Source: Tundrisphaera sp051175315 (GTDB lineage Bacteria; Planctomycetota; Planctomycetia; Isosphaerales; Isosphaeraceae). Taken from it: DNA of 64,000 nucleotides. Positions 31,980 through 40,363 of the stretch are shown one piece after another (positions within the stretch are counted from its first letter, which is position 1; each line of letters starts with the position of its first letter). The notes under the pieces were generated by a model. That model was not told the DNA's origin, did not search any database, and saw only the letters and a list, made by a program, of their open reading frames with translations. The stretch is taken from positions 4,836,001-4,900,000 of the forward strand of contig NZ_CP195100.1 in assembly GCF_051175315.1 (NCBI RefSeq), in the 5' to 3' direction. The position numbers and the translations under genes are program-made.

Positions 31980-34307
31980 ATGTCGAATCGTCGCAAGACC
32001 CATCTCGACGCCCTGGAAGCCCGGCTGACCGGGCCCAAGCGGATCGCCCTGTTCGGCCACCGCAACGTCGGCAAGACGACGCTGCTGGCGATGTTCTACC
32101 GCCAGGCCAGCACCGGGCAGGTGCCGGGCGTGCGCCTGGCGGCCGTGGACCCCGCCAGCGCCGAGTACCTGGCCGAGAAGATCGCCCAGATCGAATCCGG
32201 CGAGCCGCCGGCCGGCACCCTGGCCGAGACCGAGCTGAAGCTCCGGCTCTACCACGGCCCGGCGCGGTTCGACCTGATCTTCAAGGACTACCAGGGGGAG
32301 CACGTCACGCTCGGCTCGCAGGAGCCGATCCGCGAGTTCTTCGCCGACTGCGATGCCGTCCTGCTCTGCCTCGACCCCGACGGCTCGACCCAGCCGGCCG
32401 AGCGGAGGAGGCGGCAGCAGGAGGTCGAAGAGCTGCTGGAGCGGTACATCGAGAAGTCCGACGACGGCACCGTCGGCCGCCCGGTCGCGCTCCTGCTCAC
32501 CAAGTTCGACCGGATCCTGGCCCGGGGCGAGGCCGGGCAGGGGCTGGACCAGGTGGAGCGGCTGGTCGAGGCCCGGTACGGGATGACCCGCCACCTGCTG
32601 GCCCGGCACGTCCCGGACGGCGCCATGTTCGCCGTGAGTTCCTACGGCCGGGGCTCGGTCGACGGGCGGCCCCCGGCGGAACTGCACCCGCTCGGCCTGG
32701 AAGGGCCGCTGTGCTGGCTCGCCGAGCGGTTGGAGGCGGTCGACCGCGACCAGCTCGAATGGCTCTGGGACCTCGCGCCCGACGACCTGCCGCGGCTGGC
32801 CCGGTGCGTGGCCGCGTACGAGAAGCGCTACCCCCGCTCCGACCGCTCGGCCGACTTCCGCCGCCGCCTGGCCGAGGGCCGGCGCCGCCGGAGGCGGAAG
32901 CTCGTGGTCCGGGGCACGCTGGCCGCCGGGGCGATCGTCGCCGGGCTGGCGGGGTACGACGCCTGGGGCTATCGCAACGCCCTGGCCTTCGAACGCGACA
33001 CCCCCCCGCAGGCCGTGGCCCGGCACTGGGAACAACTGGCGACCTGGCACCCGACCCTGCCCCTGTTCTGGCCCAAGTCGGCCGTCGATGCCCGGTTCAA
33101 GGCCGCCGAGTGGAAGGTGAAGGCGACGCAGGCCCGGATCCTCGCCGGGACCGCCCCGCCCGACGCCGGAGAGAAGCTCGCCCCGCTCAAGGACCAGGTC
33201 CCGGAGCTGGTCGACCGGATCCGCGAGGTCGAGGCGGCCCAGGAACGCGAGCGGCAGGAGAAACGCTGGCAGGCGGTCAAGTCCGAGGCCGCCGGGGCCG
33301 CCGACGAGCCCGACGCTCCGCTGATGGCGATCAAGGGGTTCCTCCGCGAATTCCCCGACACCCAGCACCGGGCCGAGGCCGAGGCGCTGCTGAACTCGCT
33401 CAAGGGGAAGGTGGAGACCCGCCAGTCGGGCCGCGAGCGGCAGATCATCGACGACATGATCCGATCGGCCTCGCTCCCCAACGCCAGCTTCCCCGACCTG
33501 ATCGACCAGGCCCGCCAGTTCATGGCGGAGCACCCCGACAGCCGCTATCAGCCCGAGGTGGCCCGCCTGCTCGAAGGCTACGTCAAGACGCTGGACGACC
33601 GCGACATCGAGAAGGCCCGCGAATTCTCGCGCCGGAACCCCAACGAGTTCGCCCGGCGGATCGAGCGGTACGACGAGTACCTGCGGGCCCACCGCAACGG
33701 GGGCCGCTACATCAGCGAGGCGACCGAGGCCAAGGACCGCGTCCTCCGGGCCTGGGACGTGGCCGACTATCGCCGGGGCTATGACCACTTCATCGCCCAC
33801 CCCAACGACGTGGCCGAGGTGGCGCGGATCCTCCGCGAGTACCTCCGCCACCACCCGGACGGGCAGCACGCCGCCGACGCCAATCGCTACCTGGCGTGGT
33901 GGGACAAGGTGTCCGTGCCCAACGACTATCGCGTGACCCTCCGGCGCGGCGAGTTCGACCCCAAGCTCGGCACCGCCTTCGGCGGCGCGCCGGACCTGGG
34001 GGTGACGCTCGAAGTGGCCGGGATCTCGTACGGCCCCTCGCCGGTGATCCGCAACAACTTCAAGCCGATCTGGGACTACACCTTCTCGCGGCCGATCCGC
34101 TGGAAGCTGGGCGACCCGGTCGTCGTGCGGGTGATGGCCCACGGCTTCTGGTCGGACTCGCCGGCGGTGATCCTGAGCAGCAAGAAGGGGGATCCGCTGG
34201 CCATGAAGATGCTGTCCGGCACCATCCGCCCGACCAAGGGGGGGACGACCACCCTGGTGTTCGAATCCGACTTCCCCCTCCCCTCGCTCCCCAAGCCGGG
34301 GCCCTGA
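31980..34307 (+). CDS. Membrane-anchored TRAFAC-like GTPase with C-terminal C2-like domain
   Basis: A 775-residue protein. Residues 20-250 form a GTPase: P-loop FGHRNVGKTTLL (residues 25-36), DYQGEH as the DxxG switch, and LLTKFDR as the base-specifying motif (TKxD in place of NKxD). A basic cluster and one transmembrane helix follow (VRGTLAAGAIVAGLAGYDAW, about 308-327), then a long helical part with repeat-like segments (LREFPDTQHRAEAEALLNSL, FMAEHPDSRYQPEVARLL, LREYLRHHPDGQHAADANRY). The C-terminus (about 650-765) reads like a C2 domain: LGVTLEVAGISYGPSPVIRN, FKPIWDYTF, LGDPVVVRVM. The next gene starts 6 bases after its stop. Function is unknown; see findings for a possible conflict-system role. 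Confidence 0.75.
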   Translation: MSNRRKTHLDALEARLTGPKRIALFGHRNVGKTTLLAMFYRQASTGQVPGVRLAAVDPASAEYLAEKIAQIESGEPPAGTLAETELKLRLYHGPARFDLIFKDYQGEHVTLGSQEPIREFFADCDAVLLCLDPDGSTQPAERRRRQQEVEELLERYIEKSDDGTVGRPVALLLTKFDRILARGEAGQGLDQVERLVEARYGMTRHLLARHVPDGAMFAVSSYGRGSVDGRPPAELHPLGLEGPLCWLAERLEAVDRDQLEWLWDLAPDDLPRLARCVAAYEKRYPRSDRSADFRRRLAEGRRRRRRKLVVRGTLAAGAIVAGLAGYDAWGYRNALAFERDTPPQAVARHWEQLATWHPTLPLFWPKSAVDARFKAAEWKVKATQARILAGTAPPDAGEKLAPLKDQVPELVDRIREVEAAQERERQEKRWQAVKSEAAGAADEPDAPLMAIKGFLREFPDTQHRAEAEALLNSLKGKVETRQSGRERQIIDDMIRSASLPNASFPDLIDQARQFMAEHPDSRYQPEVARLLEGYVKTLDDRDIEKAREFSRRNPNEFARRIERYDEYLRAHRNGGRYISEATEAKDRVLRAWDVADYRRGYDHFIAHPNDVAEVARILREYLRHHPDGQHAADANRYLAWWDKVSVPNDYRVTLRRGEFDPKLGTAFGGAPDLGVTLEVAGISYGPSPVIRNNFKPIWDYTFSRPIRWKLGDPVVVRVMAHGFWSDSPAVILSSKKGDPLAMKMLSGTIRPTKGGTTTLVFESDFPLPSLPKPGP

Positions 34308-34313
34308 TCCATC

Positions 34314-35654
34314 ATGCCCGGCAAGCCGATCCTGGTGGAGCAGGTGGTCTACGGCAGCTTCGCGTTCTGGGACCGTGGCTATGCGGTCCTGGCCCGATCC
34401 CCGGGCGTGCGCGACGAGTGGCTGTCCGACCTGCTGGCCGCGTGCCGACGCTACGGGGAAGCCCCCCGGGGCGCGGCCCCGTCCCCGGCGCTGTTCTCGC
34501 TTTCGCTGCCCTCCGGCCCCCGCGCCGTGGTCGGGGTGTTCCCGCAAGGGTGCGACGATCGCGGGCGGCCGGGTGCCCTGGCGTTCCACGGCCTCCTGAT
34601 CGCCGATCGCGACTATCGCCGGCTCGGGGCCGACCCGTTCGCGTTCGCCGGGGCGCTGCGGGGCGAATGGACGGCCGAGGCCGTGGCATTGCCCGGGTTG
34701 ACCTGGCCGGAGCCGGCGCCGGGCCCGCCCCCGGAGCCCCGGGCGGCCGAGGATCCCCGCGCCGCGAAGGTCGCCGCCGCGCTGGGCCGGGGCCGTCGCG
34801 TGGCCCTGGAGTCCGACGCCCCGATCGACGCGCTGGCCCGCGATGCCTGGCGGCTCCTGCCGGAATCGGCCCGGCGCCGGGCCTCGGTGGCGACCTGGGC
34901 CTTCGGCAACGACAACCATTTCGACCTCCTCGCCGCGCCCCGGCTGGCCGGGGTCGCCCTCGACGGGTCTTACCTCCTGCCCGGGCTGATCGACGACCCC
35001 GACCCTCTCCCCGAGCCCGCCGACCCGGCCCGGCCCGTGGCCCGTCGGCCGTGGCTGGCCCCGGCGTCGGTCGCGGCGGGGCTCATCCTGATGGCGGCGA
35101 TCGTCTTCTGGCCCCGGGGCCGCGACGAGGCCGAGCTGGTCGAATCGAGGCCGGTCGTCGGGGCGACCCCATCCCCGCCCGATCCCGCCGAACTCGCGCG
35201 ATTCGAGGACGGGTTGCGGCGGCTCGCCGAGCGGTTCGCCGTCCCCGATCCCGGCGATCCGGCCGGTCTGATGGCCCGCTTCGCCGAGCAGGTCCGCTAC
35301 CGGGGGCCGACCTTGACCGATCAGGAGGTCGCGCGGCTGGCCGCCGAGTCCGACCCCGACCGCGATCGGGCCCTGGCCTGGCACGACCAGATCGGCCGGC
35401 TTCGCGACGACCGGCCGTGGCCCGAGGACTTCGCCCGGCTCGACCCGGGCCGGCAGATCGTCGCCTTCGCCGGATCGTATCATCTGGACGGGAAGGATCA
35501 GCCCATCGCCGGGATCCCGGACGCCCTCGACGAGGCCCTGTCCCGGCCCGGCCCGGTCGTACCGACCCCGCTGGCCTCGCGTTATCCGGCCCTGAGCGAT
35601 TACACGCGGTTCCTCGCCCGCCTCCCCCGGAGAAAAGAGGGAAGTCGCCCGTAG
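34314..35654 (+). CDS. GAP1-N2-like GTPase-associated membrane protein
   Basis: A 446-residue protein tightly linked to the GTPase gene (6 bases). Its N-terminal 110 residues (LVEQVVYGSFAFWDRGYAVL, LFSLSLPSGPRAVVGVFPQG, GRPGALAFHGLLIADRDYRR) resemble the N2-type N-terminal domain of GTPase-associated protein 1 (GAP1-N2) described in counter-invader GTPase systems; this is from memory of the family. A transmembrane helix (LAPASVAAGLILMAAIVFWP) lies near residues 246-266, after a variable linker, and a helical C-terminal part follows. The two proteins thus share a membrane location. The methyltransferase gene starts 2 bases after its stop. Confidence 0.6.
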   Translation: MPGKPILVEQVVYGSFAFWDRGYAVLARSPGVRDEWLSDLLAACRRYGEAPRGAAPSPALFSLSLPSGPRAVVGVFPQGCDDRGRPGALAFHGLLIADRDYRRLGADPFAFAGALRGEWTAEAVALPGLTWPEPAPGPPPEPRAAEDPRAAKVAAALGRGRRVALESDAPIDALARDAWRLLPESARRRASVATWAFGNDNHFDLLAAPRLAGVALDGSYLLPGLIDDPDPLPEPADPARPVARRPWLAPASVAAGLILMAAIVFWPRGRDEAELVESRPVVGATPSPPDPAELARFEDGLRRLAERFAVPDPGDPAGLMARFAEQVRYRGPTLTDQEVARLAAESDPDRDRALAWHDQIGRLRDDRPWPEDFARLDPGRQIVAFAGSYHLDGKDQPIAGIPDALDEALSRPGPVVPTPLASRYPALSDYTRFLARLPRRKEGSRP

Positions 35655-35656
35655 CC

Positions 35657-36556
35657 ATGCGGGGATCGGCCGGGGACAATGTGAGCCATGCCCAGACCCT
35701 CGCCGGCATGACCGTCGGTCGTTCCGACCGGGTGCCGGCCCTCGCCACGACGGCCCGCACCGTGCCCGAAACCACCGATCGCCAGGACCGCCAGTGGAGC
35801 CGCCAGGCGGCCAAGTATGACGACCTGTTCCTCGACCCGTTCCGCCCCGGCGTCGAGAACCCTTTGATCGACGCCATCCGGGCGATCCCCGACCCCGGCT
35901 CCAGGCAGGTGGCCGACCTCGGGTGCGGCACCGGCCCCTTGATCCCGCTGCTGCTGGAACGCTTCGCCGGGGTGGTGGCGCTCGACTTCGCCCCCAAGAT
36001 GGTCGACGTCGCCCGCAAGCGGCTGGTCGCCGAGGGCGTGGAGGGGGCCGACCGCGTCCGGTTTATGGTCCGGCCGATGTATGAACTGGACGAGCTGCGC
36101 GGCCAACTGGACGTGGCGATCGCGGTCAACTCGATCGTCATGCCCGACGTCCGGGACATCGACCGCACGATGGCGGCGATCCGGGCCGCCTTGAAGCCGG
36201 GCGGGACCTTTTTGGGGATCCTGCCGTCGATGGACGCGATCCATTACCATACGATGCTGCTCAACGACGAGGCCCTGGACCGGGGGCTGAGCCCCGAGGA
36301 GGCCGAGCGTCACGCCGCCTTCCAGGGGGAGCATCACTTTTACGAGTTCGCCTTCGGCCGGTTCCAGTTCCGGGGCCTCCACCAGAAGTTCTGGCAGCCG
36401 TTCGAGGCCCACCACCGCCTGAGCAAGGCGGGATTCGTCGACGTCGCGCTGGAGAAGGTCCTCTATCCCTGGGATGACACGATCACCGGCGGGCCGGCCT
36501 TCGCCGACCATCCCCGGAGCTGGGACTGGTTCTTCCGCGCCCGGGCCCCGGAATAA
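35657..36556 (+). CDS. Class I SAM-dependent methyltransferase
   Basis: A 299-residue protein whose central part is a Rossmann-type methyltransferase: VADLGCGTGPLIPLLLERFA (motif I), VVALDFAPKMVDVAR (motif II acidic end), DVAIAVNSIVMPDVRDIDRT (motif IV) and ALKPGGTFLGILPSMDAI (post-motif). The C-terminal region is lineage-specific (HHFYEFAFGRFQFRGLHQKF) and may bind the substrate. The substrate is not known. ATG 35657 lies 2 bases after the GAP1-like stop, so it is likely translated with it; a later ATG at 35708 is a second choice. Whether it belongs to the GTPase system or is only adjacent cannot be decided. Confidence 0.85.
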   Translation: MRGSAGDNVSHAQTLAGMTVGRSDRVPALATTARTVPETTDRQDRQWSRQAAKYDDLFLDPFRPGVENPLIDAIRAIPDPGSRQVADLGCGTGPLIPLLLERFAGVVALDFAPKMVDVARKRLVAEGVEGADRVRFMVRPMYELDELRGQLDVAIAVNSIVMPDVRDIDRTMAAIRAALKPGGTFLGILPSMDAIHYHTMLLNDEALDRGLSPEEAERHAAFQGEHHFYEFAFGRFQFRGLHQKFWQPFEAHHRLSKAGFVDVALEKVLYPWDDTITGGPAFADHPRSWDWFFRARAPE

Positions 36557-36603
36557 GACCGCCTCGCCTCCCCGATCATCCTGACCCCGACCGGAACCGC
36601 CCC

Positions 36604-36894
36604 ATGTCCCCCGACCCGCACGCACCACGGACGCAGGAACAATCGATCAAGGCCCGGAAGCACCAGCTCTTCGAAGATGACGACGTCGTCTCCTCCGGCC
36701 CCTCGCTGCCGTTCCCCGAACTGCTCAAGGTCACGCCGGCCGAGCCCCTCTCGCCGGCGATCAAGGCCCTGCTTTGGGTCGTCGGCTCGCTGGTGGTGCT
36801 GATGCTGCTGGCCGCGCTCCTCACCTCCGGCGGCCGAAAGAAGCCCAAGAAGGCCGGCGCCTCGGTCGCGCCGGCCGTTCGCGCCTTGGGATGA
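36604..36894 (+). CDS. Small membrane protein, 96 residues
   Basis: A short protein with a charged cytoplasmic N-terminus (SIKARKHQLFEDDDVVSSGP), one transmembrane helix (IKALLWVVGSLVVLMLLAAL) and a basic C-terminal tail (GGRKKPKKA). The single-pass form with a polar N-terminal part is common in planctomycetes. No family is recognised. It is 47 bases from the methyltransferase and 31 bases before the zinc-ribbon pair. Confidence 0.6.
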   Translation: MSPDPHAPRTQEQSIKARKHQLFEDDDVVSSGPSLPFPELLKVTPAEPLSPAIKALLWVVGSLVVLMLLAALLTSGGRKKPKKAGASVAPAVRALG

Positions 36895-36925
36895 ACCGGT
36901 TCCTCGTGGTTTGGGCGACTCTCCA

Positions 36926-37258
36926 GTGAATGAGATCGACCCCAAGATACGGGCCGATGCCGCGCGGCGATATCTCGGCCTGCGACGCAGGTACTGGCGG
37001 TTCTTCCGCGTCGCCATCTCGTTGCTTGCGGTTGATCTGGTCCTCTCCGCCGTCGGTCCGCGATTGGGGCTGGATGTCGGCGACTGGCTGGTCGATCCTT
37101 TCGCCATCGGGTTCGTCTTGTGCGCCTTCGGCAGTCTCATCACGTTGCCGGCGCTGAGAAATTTCCGTTGCCCGCGATGTGGCGAGCGGTTCACTCGCTT
37201 CTATGCTCACACTCGGCCCATCCCGGCCTGCGAGCACTGCGACCTCAACCTGCTGTGA
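36926..37258 (+). CDS. Membrane zinc-ribbon protein, tandem copy 1
   Basis: A protein of 110 residues with an N-terminal EIDPKIRADAARRYLGLRRR, two membrane helices (FRVAISLLAVDLVLSAVG, FAIGFVLCAFGSLITLPAL), and a C-terminal zinc ribbon: FRCPRCGERF and ACEHCDLNLL (CPxC...CxxC). I take GTG 36926 as start because it aligns with the TTG at 37380 in the second copy; TTG 36911 is an in-frame alternative. Function unknown; the ribbon may sense or bind protein partners at the membrane. Confidence 0.62.
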   Translation: MNEIDPKIRADAARRYLGLRRRYWRFFRVAISLLAVDLVLSAVGPRLGLDVGDWLVDPFAIGFVLCAFGSLITLPALRNFRCPRCGERFTRFYAHTRPIPACEHCDLNLL

Positions 37259-37379
37259 TGCGCGATGCTCCTGGATGAAAAATTCGATCCGTCGGCTGAG
37301 TTTCCCGCCGGTCGGATCTCCTCCACGGCGATGCCGGCCGGTCTCCACGATCCGAGCGAACGAGAAGGGTGGAAGTCCG

Positions 37380-37736
37380 TTGGGCGAGATCGACGACGAA
37401 GCCAGGGCCGATGCTTCGCGGCGTTTCATGAGCCTGCGAAGGAGGTCTTGTCGATTCTTCCTCGGCATGCCCGTGTTTTGGTTGATGGGGGTGATCACTT
37501 CCGCCGTTTGTGAGCGATTTTGGCCGGCCGGCAAGGCCATCATGGCCGTCCCGCTCCTCGGGTTTCTGACGTGCTGGGTCGGCGCCGCCCTCGCGTGGTC
37601 CGGGCTCACGGAGTTCCGTTGCCCGCGATGCGGCAAGCGGTTCATCATGTCCTGGTCCAATACCTTGCCCACCGCGGCCTGCAAGCATTGCGGCCTGTAC
37701 CTGGGGAGGCCGCGGCGGGGCTGGACGAGGGGATGA
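37380..37736 (+). CDS. Membrane zinc-ribbon protein, tandem copy 2
   Basis: A protein of about 118 residues, paralogous to the preceding gene: GEIDDEARADASRRFMSLRR against NEIDPKIRADAARRYLGLRR, and FRCPRCGKRF with ACKHCGLYL against FRCPRCGERF with ACEHCDLNLL. Two membrane helices lie between. The start is read as TTG 37380 with AAGGGTGGAAG upstream; an ATG at 37428 would cut the conserved N-terminus. Its stop is 12 bases before the end of the convergent phosphodiesterase gene. Confidence 0.62.
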   Translation: MGEIDDEARADASRRFMSLRRRSCRFFLGMPVFWLMGVITSAVCERFWPAGKAIMAVPLLGFLTCWVGAALAWSGLTEFRCPRCGKRFIMSWSNTLPTAACKHCGLYLGRPRRGWTRG

Positions 37737-37748
37737 CGAACCATCACC

Positions 37749-39092
37749 TCAATGGCCGGCGTCGAGGATCTCCTCCAGGACGCGGCCGTCGGACTGGTCG
37801 AGGGTCGTGCCGAGCAGGCGGGCGACGGTGGGGGCGACGTCGACGTTGTCGACCGTCGGCAGGGTGGCACCGGCCTTGATCCCCGCGCCCGAGGCGACGA
37901 ACACGGCGTTCATCTCGGCGACGGTGGACAGGTAGCCGTGCGACCCGGTGGGCGGGTCGTTGGCGACGACCTCATCTTCGCCCTTGAAATCGCCCGCCAC
38001 GGAGTAGCCGGCCTTGGGCACCAGGATCAGGTCGCACATGGCGCCCGGGGGGCCTGGCTTGGGCATGTGGAGCCGGGGGAAGTCCTCGGGGCCGAGGATC
38101 GATTCCACCCCCTCGGCCTCGGCGAACAGCTTCTTGACCGCCTCCCGATCCTGGTCGGCCGTGTCCGGGTCGTTGAGGTAGACCATGCCGATCCCGCCCT
38201 CGGGGATGACCTGGACCCGGGCCGAGGTGATGGCATTCCCGTCGGTGGCGAGGAAGCCCCGGCGTCGGAGCGCGACGTTGGGCCGGAGGGCCTTCTTGAC
38301 GGTGCTGAAGCCGTGGTCGGCCAGGATGATCACGGTGGTCCGGTCGCGGACCCCGGCCTGATCCAGGGCGCGGAGGACCCGGCCGACGTTGGCGTCGGTC
38401 AGGGCGGCGGCGGTGTAGCCCGGGGTTGTCCTGGGGCCATACTTGTGGTGGGTCCCGTCCAGGTTGAGCAGGTGGAACGCCATCAGCCGGGGCATCCGGT
38501 TCAGGATCACCCGGCAGGCGGCCTCGGTCCACACGTCGTCGCGGTTCACGGGGCCTCCCCGTTCGAACCGGGCCAGGTGGCCGGACTGGGCCAGCTCCTC
38601 CTTGAGCCGGGGGGTGGTGTACCGGAGCTGGTCGGGGACGTCGGGGAAGTTGTCGTCGATCGACGATGAGCCCCGGGTGCAGGGCCAGTTGATCGCGGCC
38701 GAGGTCATCCCCTTCGCCTTGATCACGTCGAACAACAAGGGCACGCCGACCAACTCGGCCTGGGTCTTGGCCGGGACGACCCGGGCCGGCATCGCCTTGC
38801 CCTGGCGCTCCAGGACGCCGTTGAACAAGACCCCGTGGCGCTCCGGGTGGACGCCGGTCATCAGGGTCGTGTGGTTGGGCCAGGTGACCGAAGGGTTGGA
38901 GACGATCATCCCCGCCTCGGACCAGGCCCCCTTGGCCCGCAACGCGCGGATCTCGGGCAAGGACGCCTGCGGGTCGTCGAGCAGGTAGGCGGGCAGGCCG
39001 TCGATCGTGATCACCACCACATTCCGATCGGGGGCGTCGGCCGCCCGGACTGTGCCCGCGATCAGCAACAGAGCCAACATCCATCTCGTCAT
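37749..39092 (-). CDS. Alkaline phosphatase superfamily nucleotide pyrophosphatase/phosphodiesterase
   Basis: A 447-residue exported hydrolase. The signal peptide (MTRWMLALLLIAGTVRA) is followed by VVVITIDGLPAYL (first metal Asp), SNPSVTWPNHTTLMTGVHPE, which carries the catalytic threonine (about T70) before WPNH as in NPP enzymes, LLNLDGTHHKYGP (metal ligands D and H), and ILADHGFSTVKK and TGSHGYL for the second metal. It would cleave phosphodiester or pyrophosphate bonds of small molecules or lipids in the periplasm. Length and order of motifs are normal. The upstream neighbour on the same strand, pirin, is transcribed toward it with a terminator between. Confidence 0.9.
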   Translation of the reverse strand: MTRWMLALLLIAGTVRAADAPDRNVVVITIDGLPAYLLDDPQASLPEIRALRAKGAWSEAGMIVSNPSVTWPNHTTLMTGVHPERHGVLFNGVLERQGKAMPARVVPAKTQAELVGVPLLFDVIKAKGMTSAAINWPCTRGSSSIDDNFPDVPDQLRYTTPRLKEELAQSGHLARFERGGPVNRDDVWTEAACRVILNRMPRLMAFHLLNLDGTHHKYGPRTTPGYTAAALTDANVGRVLRALDQAGVRDRTTVIILADHGFSTVKKALRPNVALRRRGFLATDGNAITSARVQVIPEGGIGMVYLNDPDTADQDREAVKKLFAEAEGVESILGPEDFPRLHMPKPGPPGAMCDLILVPKAGYSVAGDFKGEDEVVANDPPTGSHGYLSTVAEMNAVFVASGAGIKAGATLPTVDNVDVAPTVARLLGTTLDQSDGRVLEEILDAGH

Positions 39093-39150
39093 GACCGGAC
39101 CTCACTTCTCGGCGTCGAATTCATTCGGGAGACGCCGAGCATCTGACCAC

Positions 39151-39189
39151 GGCCCCGCCCCGCCCGCAAGCGCCGGGCGGGGCGGGGCC
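39151..39189 (-). terminator. Hairpin terminator of the pirin gene
   Basis: Perfect 16-base GC-rich arms (39151-39166 and 39174-39189; GGCCCCGCCCCGCCCG) around a 7-base loop, 18 bases beyond the stop of the minus-strand pirin gene and upstream of the phosphodiesterase gene start. It separates the two transcripts. Confidence 0.78.
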
Positions 39190-39206
39190 GGGATCTTCAT
39201 CGAACC

Positions 39207-40094
39207 TTACCGGGCCGCGCCGGCGGGCTCGATCACGCCCATCTTGCCGGACTGGAAGTCGGCGATGGCCTGGCGGATCTCCGCCTGGGTGTTCATCACG
39301 AACGGCCCGTAGGCGGCGATCGGCTCGTCGATCGGCTCGCCGGCCAGGACCAGGATCTTGCTCCCTTCGCGGGCCTCCAGGGTGAAAATCTCCTCATCGC
39401 GGGGGAAGACAATCAGGTCGGACTCGCCGGCCACCTGCCCGTCGCCGACCGCGACCTGCCCCTTGAGCACGACGACCAGCTTGGTCCAGCCGGCCGGGCG
39501 GCGGAACTCGACGCGGGCCCCGGGGTTCAGCTCGGCGTCCCACAGGTCCAGGGGCGTGAACGTCCGGGCCGGCCCCCGGGCCTCGCCGAGGCTGCCGGCG
39601 ATCACCCGGAGCGTGCCGGCCCCGTCGGGCAGGGCGACGCGGGGGATCTGGCCGTCGACGATCGCCTGGTAGGCCGGGGACGCCCCCTTGTCGCGGGCCG
39701 GGAGGTTGACCCAGAGCTGCACCATCTCGAAGACGCCGCCCTTGGAGGTGATCTCCCGGCCGTGCTTCTCCTCGTGGAGCAGGCCCGACCCGGCGGTCAT
39801 CCACTGGACGTCGCCGGGTCCGATCCGCCCGCCCCCGCCGGCCGAGTCCCGGTGCTCCACGTCGCCCGAGTAGGCGATGGTCACCGTCTCGAACCCCTTG
39901 TGGGGGTGGGAGTCGACGCCTCGGGGCTTGTCGGTCGGGCCGAACTCGGCCGGGCCGGCGTAGTCGAGCATCAGGAACGGCGAGGTCGTCCGGGAATCGG
40001 CCGGGTTGCCGTGCGAGAACAGGCTGCGGACCGGGAAACCGTCGCCGACCCAGTGGCCGGCGGGGGCGCGTCGGATGGCGATCGTGGTCGACAT
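39207..40094 (-). CDS. Pirin family protein
   Basis: A 295-residue double cupin of the pirin family. The N-terminal cupin has the metal ligands in DSHPHKGFETVT (two His) and LLHEEKHG (His and Glu), with the conserved GxVxHxDSAGGGGRIGPGDVQWMTAGSG phrase represented by GDVEHRDS and GPGDVQWMTAGSGLLHEE. The C-terminal cupin is degenerate, as usual. Bacterial pirins include quercetin 2,3-dioxygenases and modulators of pyruvate dehydrogenase or other partners; the activity here is unknown. The start at ATG 40094 matches the family N-terminus; the very long open frame upstream is non-coding. It is cytoplasmic. Confidence 0.9.
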   Translation of the reverse strand: MSTTIAIRRAPAGHWVGDGFPVRSLFSHGNPADSRTTSPFLMLDYAGPAEFGPTDKPRGVDSHPHKGFETVTIAYSGDVEHRDSAGGGGRIGPGDVQWMTAGSGLLHEEKHGREITSKGGVFEMVQLWVNLPARDKGASPAYQAIVDGQIPRVALPDGAGTLRVIAGSLGEARGPARTFTPLDLWDAELNPGARVEFRRPAGWTKLVVVLKGQVAVGDGQVAGESDLIVFPRDEEIFTLEAREGSKILVLAGEPIDEPIAAYGPFVMNTQAEIRQAIADFQSGKMGVIEPAGAAR

Positions 40095-40243
40095 GATGGG
40101 CTCGATGACCTCGCGGATAAGTCGTGATTCGGATGCGTCACGACCCCATGATAGGCCCGTCGAACCCATGGACAAGTCGGCACCAGACCCCTCCCAGGGC
40201 ACCGATCGGATACCGACCCGGGTTTGGTCCGGGCCCAAATCGA

Positions 40244-40296
40244 GAGCCCGCCCCGCCGCCTCCCGGGTGGGTCCGGGGGGGCGGCGGGGCGGGCTC
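40244..40296 (-). terminator. Hairpin terminator of the flagellar fliA operon
   Basis: Perfect 17-base arms (40244-40260 and 40280-40296; GAGCCCGCCCCGCCGCC) around a 19-base loop, 68 bases after the fliA stop. This is one of the strongest inverted repeats in the window and closes the flhA-flhF-flhG-fliA operon. Confidence 0.78.
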
Positions 40297-40363
40297 GGGG
40301 ATGGGATCGACTGCGGGGATGAGGGCGAGGCCCGCTCGTCCGGGCCGGTCGGATCGGGCCGGA

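Noticed and set aside
31842..35483. A 1213-codon minus-strand frame over the GTPase cassette
   Set aside because: Antisense shadow without motifs; the plus strand carries the GTPase and its partners.
36604..37258. Small proteins after the methyltransferase as effectors of the GTPase cassette
   Set aside because: They have larger gaps from the cassette and belong to lineage-typical membrane families; a link is not supported.
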